This document shows positions 24,354-33,122 of a stretch of DNA of 35,231 nt, in pieces. Numbering within the stretch: position 1 is the first letter of the stretch; each line of letters opens with the position of its first letter. A model generated the notes under the pieces. The model saw only the letters and a list, made by a program, of their open reading frames with translations, was not told where the DNA came from and ran no database searches. Source of the stretch: Phocaeicola sp. (GTDB lineage Bacteria; Bacteroidota; Bacteroidia; Bacteroidales; Bacteroidaceae); the NCBI GenBank assembly GCA_020026225.1, contig JAHHQU010000024.1, positions 1-35,231 on the forward strand, read 5' to 3'. The position numbers were made by a program, and so were the translations under genes.

Positions 24354-25088
24354 TTATTTATCGTTCGGTTCGTTCAATAAGTCCATAAAGGCCATGGTAC
24401 GTGCTTCCATCTGGTTAACCACCTTGTCCACACGATATACCAAATGATTGTAAGCAAACATGGCCAAAATACCTACAACCAAACCACCTACAGTAGTAAT
24501 CATCGCTTCATAGATACCTCCAGAGAGCAATGCAATATCAATGTTATTTCCAGCATTGGCCATATTCCAGAAAGCCTGCACCATACCTGTTACCGTACCC
24601 AAGAATCCCAACATCGGTGCACCGCTTGAAACGGTTGCTATGATAGAAAGTCCATTCTCCAACTTCGCGATTTCTATGTTACCGGAATTCTCAATAGCAG
24701 CCTGTACATCGGCCACCGGACGTTCCATACGAGTAATTCCCTTCTCAATCATTCGTGCAGAAGGTGTATTGGTAATACGGCAATAATTGATAGCCGACTT
24801 AATTTCTCCCGTTTTGATATAGTCACGGATACGGTCCATAAACAACGGATCATCTTTTCCCGCCTTACGGATTGTAACCATTCTTTCAAAGAAAATATAG
24901 AAGGTGACAAGCGACATAATCGCCAAAACGATCATAATCCAACCTCCCTTGCAAGCCATATCCCAAAGATTCATCTGCGGTTCACCTGAAGCCACAGGAG
25001 TCAGTACCGGATTCGCTCCAGCCATCGTTTCAACGACTGTCTGTGCAACTGTCAATAAAGTTAATGAAGTCATAATTAGAGAAGGCAT
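24354..25088 (-). CDS. exbB: ExbB/TolQ/MotA family proton channel
   Basis: 244 residues with three membrane segments: about 48-65 (GGWIMIVLAIMSLVTFYIFF), about 150-175 and about 195-215 (ITTVGGLVVGILAMFAYN). Family motifs are LSIIATVSSGAPMLGFLGTVTGMVQAFWNMA and GGIYEAMITTVGGLVVGI. The N-terminal extension includes a hydrophobic part and a Pro-rich loop. It forms the inner-membrane motor with ExbD. The listed start overlaps the pdxJ stop by 13 bases; a second Met (MTSLTLL, at 25073) starts two bases after the pdxJ TAA and is an equally likely start. Confidence 0.9.
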   Translation of the reverse strand: MPSLIMTSLTLLTVAQTVVETMAGANPVLTPVASGEPQMNLWDMACKGGWIMIVLAIMSLVTFYIFFERMVTIRKAGKDDPLFMDRIRDYIKTGEIKSAINYCRITNTPSARMIEKGITRMERPVADVQAAIENSGNIEIAKLENGLSIIATVSSGAPMLGFLGTVTGMVQAFWNMANAGNNIDIALLSGGIYEAMITTVGGLVVGILAMFAYNHLVYRVDKVVNQMEARTMAFMDLLNEPNDK

Positions 25089-25789
25089 TTTTTATATTCT
25101 TCAATTGTATTCTTTAATCCCAGATAAAGGGCATCACAAATCAAGGCATGACCAATTGATACCTCATCCAGCCATGGAATATTTTCATGGAAATACTTCA
25201 GATTCACCAAACTTAAATCATGACCGGCATTCAATCCCATACCCATATTGCGTGTTGCTTTGGCCGCTTCAATAAATGGTGCCACAGCCGCTTCCGGATT
25301 GGTAGGATAAGTGCTTGCATAAGGTTCCGTATACAGTTCCACGCGGTCTGCTCCTGCCTTAGCCGCATATTCAATCATTTCTACATCGGCATTCACAAAA
25401 ATAGAAGTGCGCACACCAGCCTGACCAAAAGTATCCATGAGTTCGGTCAAGAATGATAAATTTGTCTTGGTATCCCATCCCGAATTAGAAGTAATCTGGT
25501 CTGGAGCATCAGGCACCAAAGTTACCTGCGACGGTTTTACCTTCAAGACCAAATCAATAAACTCTTTCGACGGGTAACCTTCGATATTGAATTCCGTTCT
25601 CAAAATGGGACGAAGTGCATAAACATCCGCATAACGGATGTGTCGTTCGTCAGGACGAGGATGTACGGTGATACCCTGTGCACCAAATGCTTCACAATCC
25701 AATGCTACTTTTTCAACATCGGGATTATTACCACCTCTTGCATTACGCAAGGTAGCTACCTTGTTTATATTTACACTTAATTTCGTCAT
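25076..25789 (-). CDS. pdxJ: Pyridoxine 5'-phosphate synthase
   Basis: 237 residues, usual length. Signatures are LSVNINKVATLRNARGG (4-20), AQGITVHPRPDERHI (33-47), VTLVPDAPDQITSNSGWD, DRVELYTEPYA and MGLNAGHDLSLVNL, and near the end VSIGHALICDALYLGL. It joins 1-deoxy-xylulose 5-phosphate with 3-amino-2-oxopropyl phosphate in the DXP-dependent vitamin B6 pathway. It heads the exbB-exbD-tonB run and is divergent from nadK. A TAACTTTG element lies 37 bases upstream of its start. Confidence 0.95.
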   Translation of the reverse strand: MTKLSVNINKVATLRNARGGNNPDVEKVALDCEAFGAQGITVHPRPDERHIRYADVYALRPILRTEFNIEGYPSKEFIDLVLKVKPSQVTLVPDAPDQITSNSGWDTKTNLSFLTELMDTFGQAGVRTSIFVNADVEMIEYAAKAGADRVELYTEPYASTYPTNPEAAVAPFIEAAKATRNMGMGLNAGHDLSLVNLKYFHENIPWLDEVSIGHALICDALYLGLKNTIEEYKKCLL

Positions 25790-25804
25790 ATTGCATGAAT
25801 TTTA

Positions 25805-25833
25805 TATCTTTGCGTCATTGGAATGCAAAGTTA
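25805..25833. promoter_or_regulatory. Divergent pdxJ / nadK promoter region
   Basis: A plus-strand TATCTTTG (25805-25812) faces nadK, and a minus-strand TAACTTTG (25833-25826) faces pdxJ. Both are full TAnnTTTG matches, and only 13 bases separate them, so the two promoters overlap. Neither has a clear -33 TTTG at the usual spacing. Confidence 0.55.
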
Positions 25834-25907
25834 GCAGGTTTTATGAAAAACTTGTTATGTTAGGACCTAAAAAGATTGATAAATAACGATTGGATATGGA
25901 ACAGGAC

Positions 25908-26780
25908 ATGAAATTTGCCCTTTTCGGGAATACGTATCAAGAACACAAATCTGCTCACATTACGCACCTGCTGAAGATACTTCGGAAGAGGAATGCTCAG
26001 ATTTGTATCAGCCATGAATTTTATGATTTCTTGCATGCTCATACAAAGGCCGACTTGGGTGGTTTGGAAGTTTTTGAAGGCAATAAATTCACAGCTGATA
26101 TGGTATTGAGTATCGGAGGAGACGGAACTTTCCTGAAAGCTGCAAGCCGTGTAGGGAAAAAGGGTATCCCTATCTTAGGCATCAATACAGGCCGACTGGG
26201 ATTTCTTGCAGACATCACACCTGAACAGATGGAAGAAACGTTCGATGAAATTTATCAGGGAAAATACTTGGCTGAACAAAGAAGGGTGCTTAAGCTCACT
26301 TGTGAAGGACATGTTCTGAAAAGTTCTCCTTATTGTTTGAACGAAATCGCGGTTCTGAAACGTGACACATCTTCCATGATTACCATCCACGCTTACGTCA
26401 ACAATGAACTGATGAATATCTACCAAGCCGATGGTCTGGTCGTTTCCACCCCTACCGGTTCCACTGGATATTCTCTCAGCAACGGCGGACCGATTATGGT
26501 GCCTCAAAGCGGAACCATCAGCATTACGGCAGTAGCCCCTCACATGCTCAATGTACGTCCCATCGTCATCCGTGACAATTGGGAGATTACGTTGGAAGTG
26601 GAAAGCCGAAGCCACAATTTTTTGATTGCCATTGACGGACGAAGCGAACCTTGTCGCGAAGGAACCAAACTGACCATCCGACGTGCCAACCATTACATAC
26701 GCATCGTAAAACGCTGCAACCACTCGTTCTTCAACACGCTACGCGAGAAGATGATGTGGGGAGCAGATACACGTATCTGA
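25908..26780 (+). CDS. nadK: NAD kinase
   Basis: 290 residues from MKFALFGNTYQ, the family-type N-terminus. An upstream Met at 25890 would add six residues. The catalytic motif SIGGDGTFLKAA (about 69-80) and the motifs GINTGRLGFLAD, LNEIAVLKRD and ADGLVVSTPTGSTGYSLSNGGPI (about 178-200) are present, as are VAPHMLNVRPIVI and FLIAIDGRSEPC. It phosphorylates NAD to NADP in the cytoplasm. It is monocistronic, divergent from pdxJ, and ends at a strong hairpin. Together with nnr at 12583 the window carries two nicotinamide-cofactor genes, but they are not linked. Confidence 0.95.
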   Translation: MKFALFGNTYQEHKSAHITHLLKILRKRNAQICISHEFYDFLHAHTKADLGGLEVFEGNKFTADMVLSIGGDGTFLKAASRVGKKGIPILGINTGRLGFLADITPEQMEETFDEIYQGKYLAEQRRVLKLTCEGHVLKSSPYCLNEIAVLKRDTSSMITIHAYVNNELMNIYQADGLVVSTPTGSTGYSLSNGGPIMVPQSGTISITAVAPHMLNVRPIVIRDNWEITLEVESRSHNFLIAIDGRSEPCREGTKLTIRRANHYIRIVKRCNHSFFNTLREKMMWGADTRI

Positions 26781-26798
26781 CAGTCCAACTACAGATAT

Positions 26799-26860
26799 AA
26801 AAAATCCTCCCCGCCTTTCCAAGCTATCAAAGCAGGAAAGACGGGGAGGATTTTTATTTT
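26799..26860. terminator. Bidirectional terminator between nadK and the barrel gene
   Basis: AAAAATCCTCCCCG-C-CTTTCC pairs with GGAAAG-A-CGGGGAGGATTTTT around a 14-base loop, with one internal mismatch. A and T runs flank both sides. The genes on either side converge. Confidence 0.85.
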
Positions 26861-26871
26861 TCCGATAGGAA

Positions 26872-28581
26872 TCAGAAATTAACGCTGATTCCTCCCAGTA
26901 CATTCATTCCCAAAACCGGATAACCTGTTTCAGTAAAATAAGATTGGTTCAATACATTGTTCAGATGAACGAATACATTGAAGCGTTCATTATAGTTATA
27001 TTCGGCACCCAAATTCAAATTATTAAGGGCATCCAAACGTTCACCAGACACTTTCTTACGATTTTCGTAAGCATAGTTGGCAAATGCATGAATTCCTTGA
27101 TAAACTTTAGCTCGAGCCGTCACGCCTAACGTATATTCTGGTTTCAAGAGCAAGAAACGAATATTCTCTTCGTTGCCCATTTTCCAGTTATTGTATTCAC
27201 CATTGATGCCCAAGTCAAACCAGTCACGGTACGCATATTCAATACCCGCACCTATATAAGCGACTTTCGACTTGCCCTGTGCCAAGGAAGCGACAAATAC
27301 CGAGTTTGCCTCTCCACTGAACAAGTCAACGAAGACATCGTCCTTGGTCATCCGATAACCTCCATACAATTTCAGTCCCAAACCACTTACCGGTGAAGCC
27401 TTGAAACCTGCCTGTGCATCGAACGTCGTATAAGTAGTATGCAGCTGCGGACCCTGGTACCAATAAGGAGAGAGTTCATTCAACTGTCGATACCCGTTCA
27501 AACGCGTGCCTCCCAAGGCTTGAACATACAAACTGTACGAATCACAAAAAGTATAAGTAAGATTCACATCTGGAGAGACCTTCAATCCGCTGCCATACGC
27601 CGTTTGGAAATCCACGTGAGCACCCAAGCGAATCGCTAAATCCTCATTCTGAATACGATAGTAAGGATTCAATTTCACCAGCGTATAATCTTTTATCTGA
27701 ACAGGCAAAGCATCTTCAAGAGCGGCCTCTCCACTATAAGAGACATTATCCATTTCCAGACCTACACCTATATTTTGTTCGTCGTCCAAGTCTGCACATA
27801 CATAGCCCTGTGTGTGTATGCGATTTTCTGAAGACTCAGCTGGCATCCAACCAATGACATGCATACGCTTAAAGCCTTCAAAGCCCACTTGAAGTGCAAA
27901 ATCGAGCGGTAAAGTTCTCTTTACGGAAGCAAGTCCCACATGACCTTCTCCCATCATGAAATGCTGGTGCGTATTCGGAACAGACGTTTCTGTTCCGAAT
28001 ACACCCTCATCCTGGCCTTCCAATAAAATATGATTGAAAACTTGAGAGCCGAAACTACCTCCCAAATTGAACATCACTTTACGAAAACGATGGGTATAGT
28101 TCAAAGAAGCATCGGTACGGAAGAATCGCTGTGAATTTTCCTGCTTCGTGCCTGGGAAGTCCACATCTCCCGAATAGCCATACAATGAAGCCATCACATC
28201 CAAGCAATCCCGGTCTGAAATATTCCAAAGATAAGCTCCCTTCAAGTCGGTATGATTCAACGTTCCATACGCGCCCCGAAGATAGCCTCTACGCGCTCCT
28301 TTCTGACGAACATCGCGGGTAATGATTCCCATCGGTTCAAATCCATAAGAAGCAAGCGGACTAACCGAAGTCGCATAATCGATATGCTGCTTGGGCACCG
28401 CCGGCTCTTCCACCTTAGGCAACACATTTACCTTAAAGGCATCCATCACCTCCGGATTATACTGATTCTCCACTACCACCGTACGATTGAGTGTAGAATC
28501 CTTAGGCTGTTCCTGTGCCATAGCACCTGTCATACAGAGCAGTCCAGTACCTGTCAAGATAAGATTCTTATAATTTTTCAT
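26872..28581 (-). CDS. Outer-membrane beta-barrel protein coupled to a TPR protein
   Basis: 569 residues from MKNYKNLIL, the start of a signal peptide ending GAMAQEQ. The frame is open 14 codons further, but those residues lie inside the TPR gene and do not look like a leader. After the signal comes a conserved-looking TVVVENQYNPEVMDAFKVNVLP segment (about 33-54), a linker, then many amphipathic strands (FRKVMFNLGGSFG, HVDFQTAYGSGLKV, LGVTARAKVYQGIHAFANYAYEN) ending GGISVNF with a terminal Phe. It resembles the barrel part of TonB-dependent receptors but I see no plug. Its start overlaps the TPR stop by 14 bases, implying coupled translation. The substrate is unknown. Confidence 0.75.
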   Translation of the reverse strand: MKNYKNLILTGTGLLCMTGAMAQEQPKDSTLNRTVVVENQYNPEVMDAFKVNVLPKVEEPAVPKQHIDYATSVSPLASYGFEPMGIITRDVRQKGARRGYLRGAYGTLNHTDLKGAYLWNISDRDCLDVMASLYGYSGDVDFPGTKQENSQRFFRTDASLNYTHRFRKVMFNLGGSFGSQVFNHILLEGQDEGVFGTETSVPNTHQHFMMGEGHVGLASVKRTLPLDFALQVGFEGFKRMHVIGWMPAESSENRIHTQGYVCADLDDEQNIGVGLEMDNVSYSGEAALEDALPVQIKDYTLVKLNPYYRIQNEDLAIRLGAHVDFQTAYGSGLKVSPDVNLTYTFCDSYSLYVQALGGTRLNGYRQLNELSPYWYQGPQLHTTYTTFDAQAGFKASPVSGLGLKLYGGYRMTKDDVFVDLFSGEANSVFVASLAQGKSKVAYIGAGIEYAYRDWFDLGINGEYNNWKMGNEENIRFLLLKPEYTLGVTARAKVYQGIHAFANYAYENRKKVSGERLDALNNLNLGAEYNYNERFNVFVHLNNVLNQSYFTETGYPVLGMNVLGGISVNF

Positions 28582-31500
28582 TCTGTTTCTGTTGTGTATT
28601 AAGTTTAGCCAAACGACTTTCAATCATTTCAGCGATATCGTCATTAGCCTGATAATTCTGTTTCAAAGACAGCAAATACTGTTTAGCATCTACCTGTCGG
28701 CCCAACTTCACATAGACATCCGATAAAAGCACGAAGCTGCGTGCCAACCAATAAGCATGCGGTGTACTGACCTCAATGTACTGCAAGATTTCAGCTTCCG
28801 CTTTCTTGACATTTCCTGCATTGAAATATAATTGAGCCACCAAATATTTTGCTTCAGCACCATACACGTTACGAGTATCTCTTGCCAATACTTCCAGATC
28901 AGCTTCCGCTTCTGTCTTCTTGCCCTCCTTCAAGAGCGATTTAGCTCGATAATAACGAGCTTCATTTTCCAGTTCTGGCATCAATTTATTGTTAGCCAGC
29001 AAAGAGGAAGCAGCAGCAATAGTTTCTTTAGAATCGTCCAAAAGCCATGCACTGCGCAACGCACCCGTTTCAGCCTGCAATCTGTTTTCCTGCGATACAG
29101 AACGATCGGCCAGCTGTTTGTAAAAGCCGAGTGCCTTTGCATAATCTTTCGACTTGTACGCCATATCTGCACTAAGTGCCATCGCTTCAGTAGAGAATTT
29201 GCTGGTAGGGTACTCAATCACCTTGTTCAAATATGAAGCAGCTGCCCCATAATCGTGAGCATTATAGGCAATCAATCCCAAATAATACGAAGCATTCACA
29301 CTAAAAGCACCGTCGGGGAACGATTGCAGATAACGAACGAAGCTAGCCTGAGCCTGAGCCATATCTCCACGCATATACACACGTTCGGCTGCCGTATAAG
29401 TCAGCGAATCACGTTCATTCACGTCGAAATTAGCACCTCCAGGAATGGTAGAAGCAAAGGCCATGTATTCATCGACTTTATTCAAATCAATATAAACCGA
29501 TTTCAAGTCACGCTGAGCCATACGAGCCTCTTCACTACCCGGATACTTACTGATAACCTTCTTGTAAGCATCAATCGCTTCGTTATAGCGATCGTTCTGA
29601 TAATAAAGAAGGCCGATTTCATTCGCCGATTTACGAGCCAGCGGACTATCAGGATAACGGTCGACCAACAACTGATAACGTTCGATAGCATTGCCAGCCT
29701 GTTCCTGCTGCACAAAAGCACGTCCCTGTTCATAAAGTGCATCATCAACATATTGTGACGAAGGATATTTAGCCAACAAGCGGTTCAATGTTTCTACCTT
29801 TCCTGTATAATCGCGCTGCAATCCTTTTACGAATGCTTCTTGGAAAAGAGAATAATCACCTAAAGACGGGTCCATGCCTACAGCTTTGGCATATTGTTGA
29901 CGGGCCTCATCAAACTGGCGGGCAAAGAAATAACAGTCACCGGAACGGTTGTAGGCATCCCCTACCACAGCAACCTCTTTCATGCCTTTCGAATCCAAGA
30001 AACGATTGAACCAATTTCTAGCTACTGCGTAATCCTTCTGCTTGAATGCCGTGTAGCCCAAATTATACATAGCCAATCCATATTCCTGTGCATTCTTGTC
30101 TGTAGCGAATTCCAGGTACTGGCGATAATCGGCAGCAGCCTGTGCATATTGCTGCAAACGATATTTTGATTCACCACGCCAGAAATAAGCATTCGCTTTG
30201 GTCTGCTGGTTGTAAATGCCCAACTGCAAAGACTGAGAAAAATAATCAATCGCATTCTCAAAGGCTGTCTGAGCAAAAGCCTGAGTACCGATACGGAAAA
30301 GAAGTTTCTGCTTCACCTCCAAAATACGCGGACCCGGCTGACTGATTTTTTCGATAGACTGTAAAGCCGCCATGTAGCTGCGGGTATTCATATACACCTC
30401 AACCAAATAATCGTTGACCTTGTTCGTATAAATAGAATTGGGGAATTCATTCAAGAAACGTTCGAAAACGGTTACAGACTCTGCAAACGGAGAATAAGAG
30501 GTTTCGTGGATACTCAACGCATAATTGTACAAAGCCTGTTCCTTGATAGCCGGATCAAAATCGCTGGCTGCAGCCTGCTCAAAAGACAAGCGAGCCATGT
30601 TTCTGTCCTTCAACTGCAGATAAGCCAATCCTCGATGAAGATAAGCGTTCTGAGCCATCGCATCGTCTTTATCCGTCGCTTCACCCAGACAAGCAGCCGC
30701 TTTTGAAAATACCTGCGTATGATAATAACTCATACCCAACATATACATGGGCTTACGTCCCGGAAGTACGGCAGTAGACCGGTAAGACTCCAATTCACGA
30801 GCAGCCTCACCGTAATTTCCCATCGCGTAGCTTGCTTCACCCGCAATACGATGCATCTCTCCCGATTTCTCCTGATTAGGGAAACGATTCAAGTACTGAT
30901 CAGCCATCTGCTTAGCTTTGGAATAATCACCTTTCATCAAATAGATATCGGCCACATAGTAAGGACTCAGATGAGCATACTGTTTGTTACTGCCCACCGC
31001 CTGAAAGCCTGCCAAAGCCGAATCATAACGCTGCTGCACATAATCAAGATATGCCAAATGATACACCGCATCCGTCTGATAACGGTCACCTACAGTCTTC
31101 AGCACCTGGAACCAAGCCTTCGCTTCCTCCAAATTGTTTATCTTCATGTACGAAAGAGCCAGACGGAATACACAGTCCTCACGGTCTTTATCACCCAATG
31201 CATCAAAATCACAACTCTTCAAGAGTGCAATGGCTTCACTATACTTACCTTTAAAGAAATAGGCTGAACCAATCAACGCCTCTACCCTGTTCTTATAACG
31301 AGATTCCGGATGAGCCGTCAGATAAGCATCCAAACGTTTGATACAATCCGGCATACGCAACTCATAAGCGGTACAAGCCAGCATATAATCAGCCTCATCT
31401 TGAAAATCAGCATTTTCCTTATCACTGAGATAACGATTCAACGTCTGGCGAGCAGCAGCGTAATCCTCACGAAGGAACAACTGCTTTCCATCCTCAAACA

Positions 31501-31600
31501 AGCGTCGGGAATCGGTCAGCGGCTCAACCTGCTGTGCACCGACAGCCAGCGGAAGTGTACACATCCAACCAGCTATCCATACGTACTTCTTATTCTTCAT
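28568..31600 (-). CDS. Large exported TPR-repeat protein
   Basis: 1010 residues. A signal peptide (MKNKKYVWIAGWMCTLPLAVGAQQ) is followed by tandem tetratricopeptide repeats along nearly the full length, e.g. AYFFKGKYSEAIALLKSC, ASYAMGNYGEAARELESY, GYTAFKQKDYAVARNWFNRFL, GLLYYQNDRYNEAIDAYKKVI and ADMAYKSKDYAKALGFYKQL. Many units are of the type seen in BamD or YbgF-like proteins, with YPDSP/YPSSQ-type loops. Such solenoids are scaffolds. An exported one coupled to an outer-membrane barrel suggests a periplasmic adaptor for that barrel. The next gene starts within its last codons. The NUDIX gene lies 30 bases upstream in the same direction. Function is inference. Confidence 0.85.
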   Translation of the reverse strand: MKNKKYVWIAGWMCTLPLAVGAQQVEPLTDSRRLFEDGKQLFLREDYAAARQTLNRYLSDKENADFQDEADYMLACTAYELRMPDCIKRLDAYLTAHPESRYKNRVEALIGSAYFFKGKYSEAIALLKSCDFDALGDKDREDCVFRLALSYMKINNLEEAKAWFQVLKTVGDRYQTDAVYHLAYLDYVQQRYDSALAGFQAVGSNKQYAHLSPYYVADIYLMKGDYSKAKQMADQYLNRFPNQEKSGEMHRIAGEASYAMGNYGEAARELESYRSTAVLPGRKPMYMLGMSYYHTQVFSKAAACLGEATDKDDAMAQNAYLHRGLAYLQLKDRNMARLSFEQAAASDFDPAIKEQALYNYALSIHETSYSPFAESVTVFERFLNEFPNSIYTNKVNDYLVEVYMNTRSYMAALQSIEKISQPGPRILEVKQKLLFRIGTQAFAQTAFENAIDYFSQSLQLGIYNQQTKANAYFWRGESKYRLQQYAQAAADYRQYLEFATDKNAQEYGLAMYNLGYTAFKQKDYAVARNWFNRFLDSKGMKEVAVVGDAYNRSGDCYFFARQFDEARQQYAKAVGMDPSLGDYSLFQEAFVKGLQRDYTGKVETLNRLLAKYPSSQYVDDALYEQGRAFVQQEQAGNAIERYQLLVDRYPDSPLARKSANEIGLLYYQNDRYNEAIDAYKKVISKYPGSEEARMAQRDLKSVYIDLNKVDEYMAFASTIPGGANFDVNERDSLTYTAAERVYMRGDMAQAQASFVRYLQSFPDGAFSVNASYYLGLIAYNAHDYGAAASYLNKVIEYPTSKFSTEAMALSADMAYKSKDYAKALGFYKQLADRSVSQENRLQAETGALRSAWLLDDSKETIAAASSLLANNKLMPELENEARYYRAKSLLKEGKKTEAEADLEVLARDTRNVYGAEAKYLVAQLYFNAGNVKKAEAEILQYIEVSTPHAYWLARSFVLLSDVYVKLGRQVDAKQYLLSLKQNYQANDDIAEMIESRLAKLNTQQKQNEKL

Positions 31601-31630
31601 ATTTTATGATATTTACAATATAGTCTGTTG

Positions 31631-32173
31631 TTACAAAGTTTCTTTTTTCCCTGCAAGATATTCCTGTTTAAAACGAGTCACCCCCTTACGGATAGAGTCC
31701 AGACCGAAAAGTTCCGGCTGCAAATCCTTTACAGGTACCCAAAAAGTGTCGGCCACATCATCCATTGCCTGCAGGATTGAATCATCCGCCACCTTGCACA
31801 TAAAGAACTGGTCGAGTGTATGCACCAGAAATCCTGAGTACAGATAAGTATTAGGATAAGAGAACATATAACGCGCTTCCGTCACCGTCAAGCCTGTTTC
31901 TTCCTTAACCTCACGGGCCACCCCTTCTTCACCAGTCTCATACATATCGATAAATCCTCCCGACAAGTCCAACGTACCTTTCGCAGGTTCTTTGGCACGA
32001 CGGCACACCAACAATTCATCGTTATCGTTCATGATAAATGCCACCGTAGCAGCACTCGAATTGAAATAATACACAAAGCCGCAATCTCTACATTTTTTGG
32101 CCTTTTCATTGTGCTCATCGAAATGAGACGACCCACATTTCGGACAATATTTAATCAACTCCAAAGGATGCAT
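31631..32173 (-). CDS. NUDIX hydrolase with N-terminal zinc ribbon
   Basis: 180 residues. Four cysteines form a zinc ribbon (C10, C13, C28, C31: YCPKCG and CRDCG). The NUDIX box is complete, GGFIDMYETGEEGVAREVKEETGL (about 72-95), matching Gx5Ex7REUxEExGU. The arrangement is like NADH pyrophosphatase (NudC), but the protein is shorter and lacks the NudC C-terminal SQPWPFPxS signature, so the substrate is open; a nucleoside diphosphate derivative is likely. Cytoplasmic. It is the first gene of the NUDIX-TPR-barrel run, and its functional link to the two exported proteins is not obvious. Confidence 0.88.
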   Translation of the reverse strand: MHPLELIKYCPKCGSSHFDEHNEKAKKCRDCGFVYYFNSSAATVAFIMNDNDELLVCRRAKEPAKGTLDLSGGFIDMYETGEEGVAREVKEETGLTVTEARYMFSYPNTYLYSGFLVHTLDQFFMCKVADDSILQAMDDVADTFWVPVKDLQPELFGLDSIRKGVTRFKQEYLAGKKETL

Positions 32174-32196
32174 AATTCTTCAATTTATAACAAACA

Positions 32197-32204
32197 CAAA
32201 GATA
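32197..32204 (-). promoter_or_regulatory. -7 element of the NUDIX-TPR-barrel run
   Basis: On the minus strand this is TATCTTTG, a full TAnnTTTG match, 23 bases before the NUDIX start codon. It shares a roughly 260-base divergent region with the Lrp-type regulator gene. No clear -33 element or operator was recognised. Confidence 0.5.
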
Positions 32205-32392
32205 AAGAAATAATCTGAAGTTTAACCTTTTCAGTCGAATTAAGCGTCCAAATTCCACTATAAAAAACAAAGAATTTGTACAGGAAGTTCATTGTGAAGT
32301 GTCAAGATATAAAAAAGAGTTTCAAAAGACTTATTCTCAAGAAATAATATGTTTTTAACCCCTTTAAAATTAGAGAAATCAAAAACTTTCTT

Positions 32393-32400
32393 TATATTTG
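32393..32400 (+). promoter_or_regulatory. -7 element of the Lrp/AsnC regulator gene
   Basis: TATATTTG is a full TAnnTTTG match, 30 bases before the start codon at 32431. A -33 TTTG at 19-21 bases upstream is not visible. Confidence 0.5.
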
Positions 32401-32430
32401 CTTACAAAATGACATATTAGTATCACCATT

Positions 32431-32901
32431 ATGGAAAAAATTGATAAATTAGACAAGCAAATTCTTGAGATTATCTCTCAGAATGCACGAATCCCATTTA
32501 AGGATGTTGCCGCCGAATGTGGTGTATCGCGAGCTGCTATTCATCAGCGCGTCCAGCGTTTGATTGATTTAGGTGTTATCATCGGTTCTGGATACCATGT
32601 AAATCCAAAGACTTTAGGATATACTACTTGTACCTATGTAGGTATCAAGTTGGAAAGAGGTTCTATGTACAAGAGTGTAGTAGCAGAACTTGAAAAAATT
32701 CCTGAAATTGTAGAATGTCACTTTACAACTGGTCCGTATACCATGTTGACAAAACTTTATTCAACAGATAACGAACATTTGATGGAATTATTGAATTCAC
32801 GTATCCAAGAAATTCCAGGTGTGACAGCTACCGAGACCTTGATTTCTCTCGAACAGAGCATCAAGAAAGAAGTGCCCATCCATAACACTGAAGCAGAATA
32901 A
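32431..32901 (+). CDS. Lrp/AsnC family transcriptional regulator
   Basis: 156 residues. The N-terminal winged helix-turn-helix (about 5-60) has KIDKLDKQILEIISQNARIPFKDVAAECGVSRAAIHQRVQRLIDLGVI. The RAM effector domain (about 68-145) has TYVGIKLERGS, IPEIVECHFTTGPYTMLTKLYSTD and IPGVTATETLISLEQS. Such proteins form octamers or hexadecamers and respond to amino acids. The helix-turn-helix has AIHQRVQRL where TVxxRIxRL is usual. Its targets are unknown; the NUDIX-TPR-barrel run (divergent) and ptb-buk (convergent, acyl-phosphate metabolism linked to branched-chain amino acids) are natural candidates. Autoregulation is common in the family. Confidence 0.92.
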   Translation: MEKIDKLDKQILEIISQNARIPFKDVAAECGVSRAAIHQRVQRLIDLGVIIGSGYHVNPKTLGYTTCTYVGIKLERGSMYKSVVAELEKIPEIVECHFTTGPYTMLTKLYSTDNEHLMELLNSRIQEIPGVTATETLISLEQSIKKEVPIHNTEAE

Positions 32902-33013
32902 AGCCGGCAACCACCTTTCACCTCCTCAACAAGGCGTGGAGAGAACAGGTGAATCGTTTCGCATGATATAAACTTGGGTCAGGTATAAAAACATACCAAG
33001 ATTGAACCCCACC

Positions 33014-33062
33014 TTAATGGCTGGTCTCTTTGGTTAGAACAAGCAATGAGACCAACCATTAA
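33014..33062. other. Hairpin between lrp-type gene and buk
   Basis: TTAATGGCTGGTCTC (33014-33028) pairs with GAGACCAACCATTAA (33048-33062), 14 of 15 bases, around a 19-base loop. It lies between convergent genes but neither side has a U-tract, so it is only a candidate terminator. Confidence 0.45.
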
Positions 33063-33122
33063 ATGGGAAGACATACTATTGTCATTCAGAAGCAACCGCT
33101 CCATACTTTCTTTTCGCTCCTT

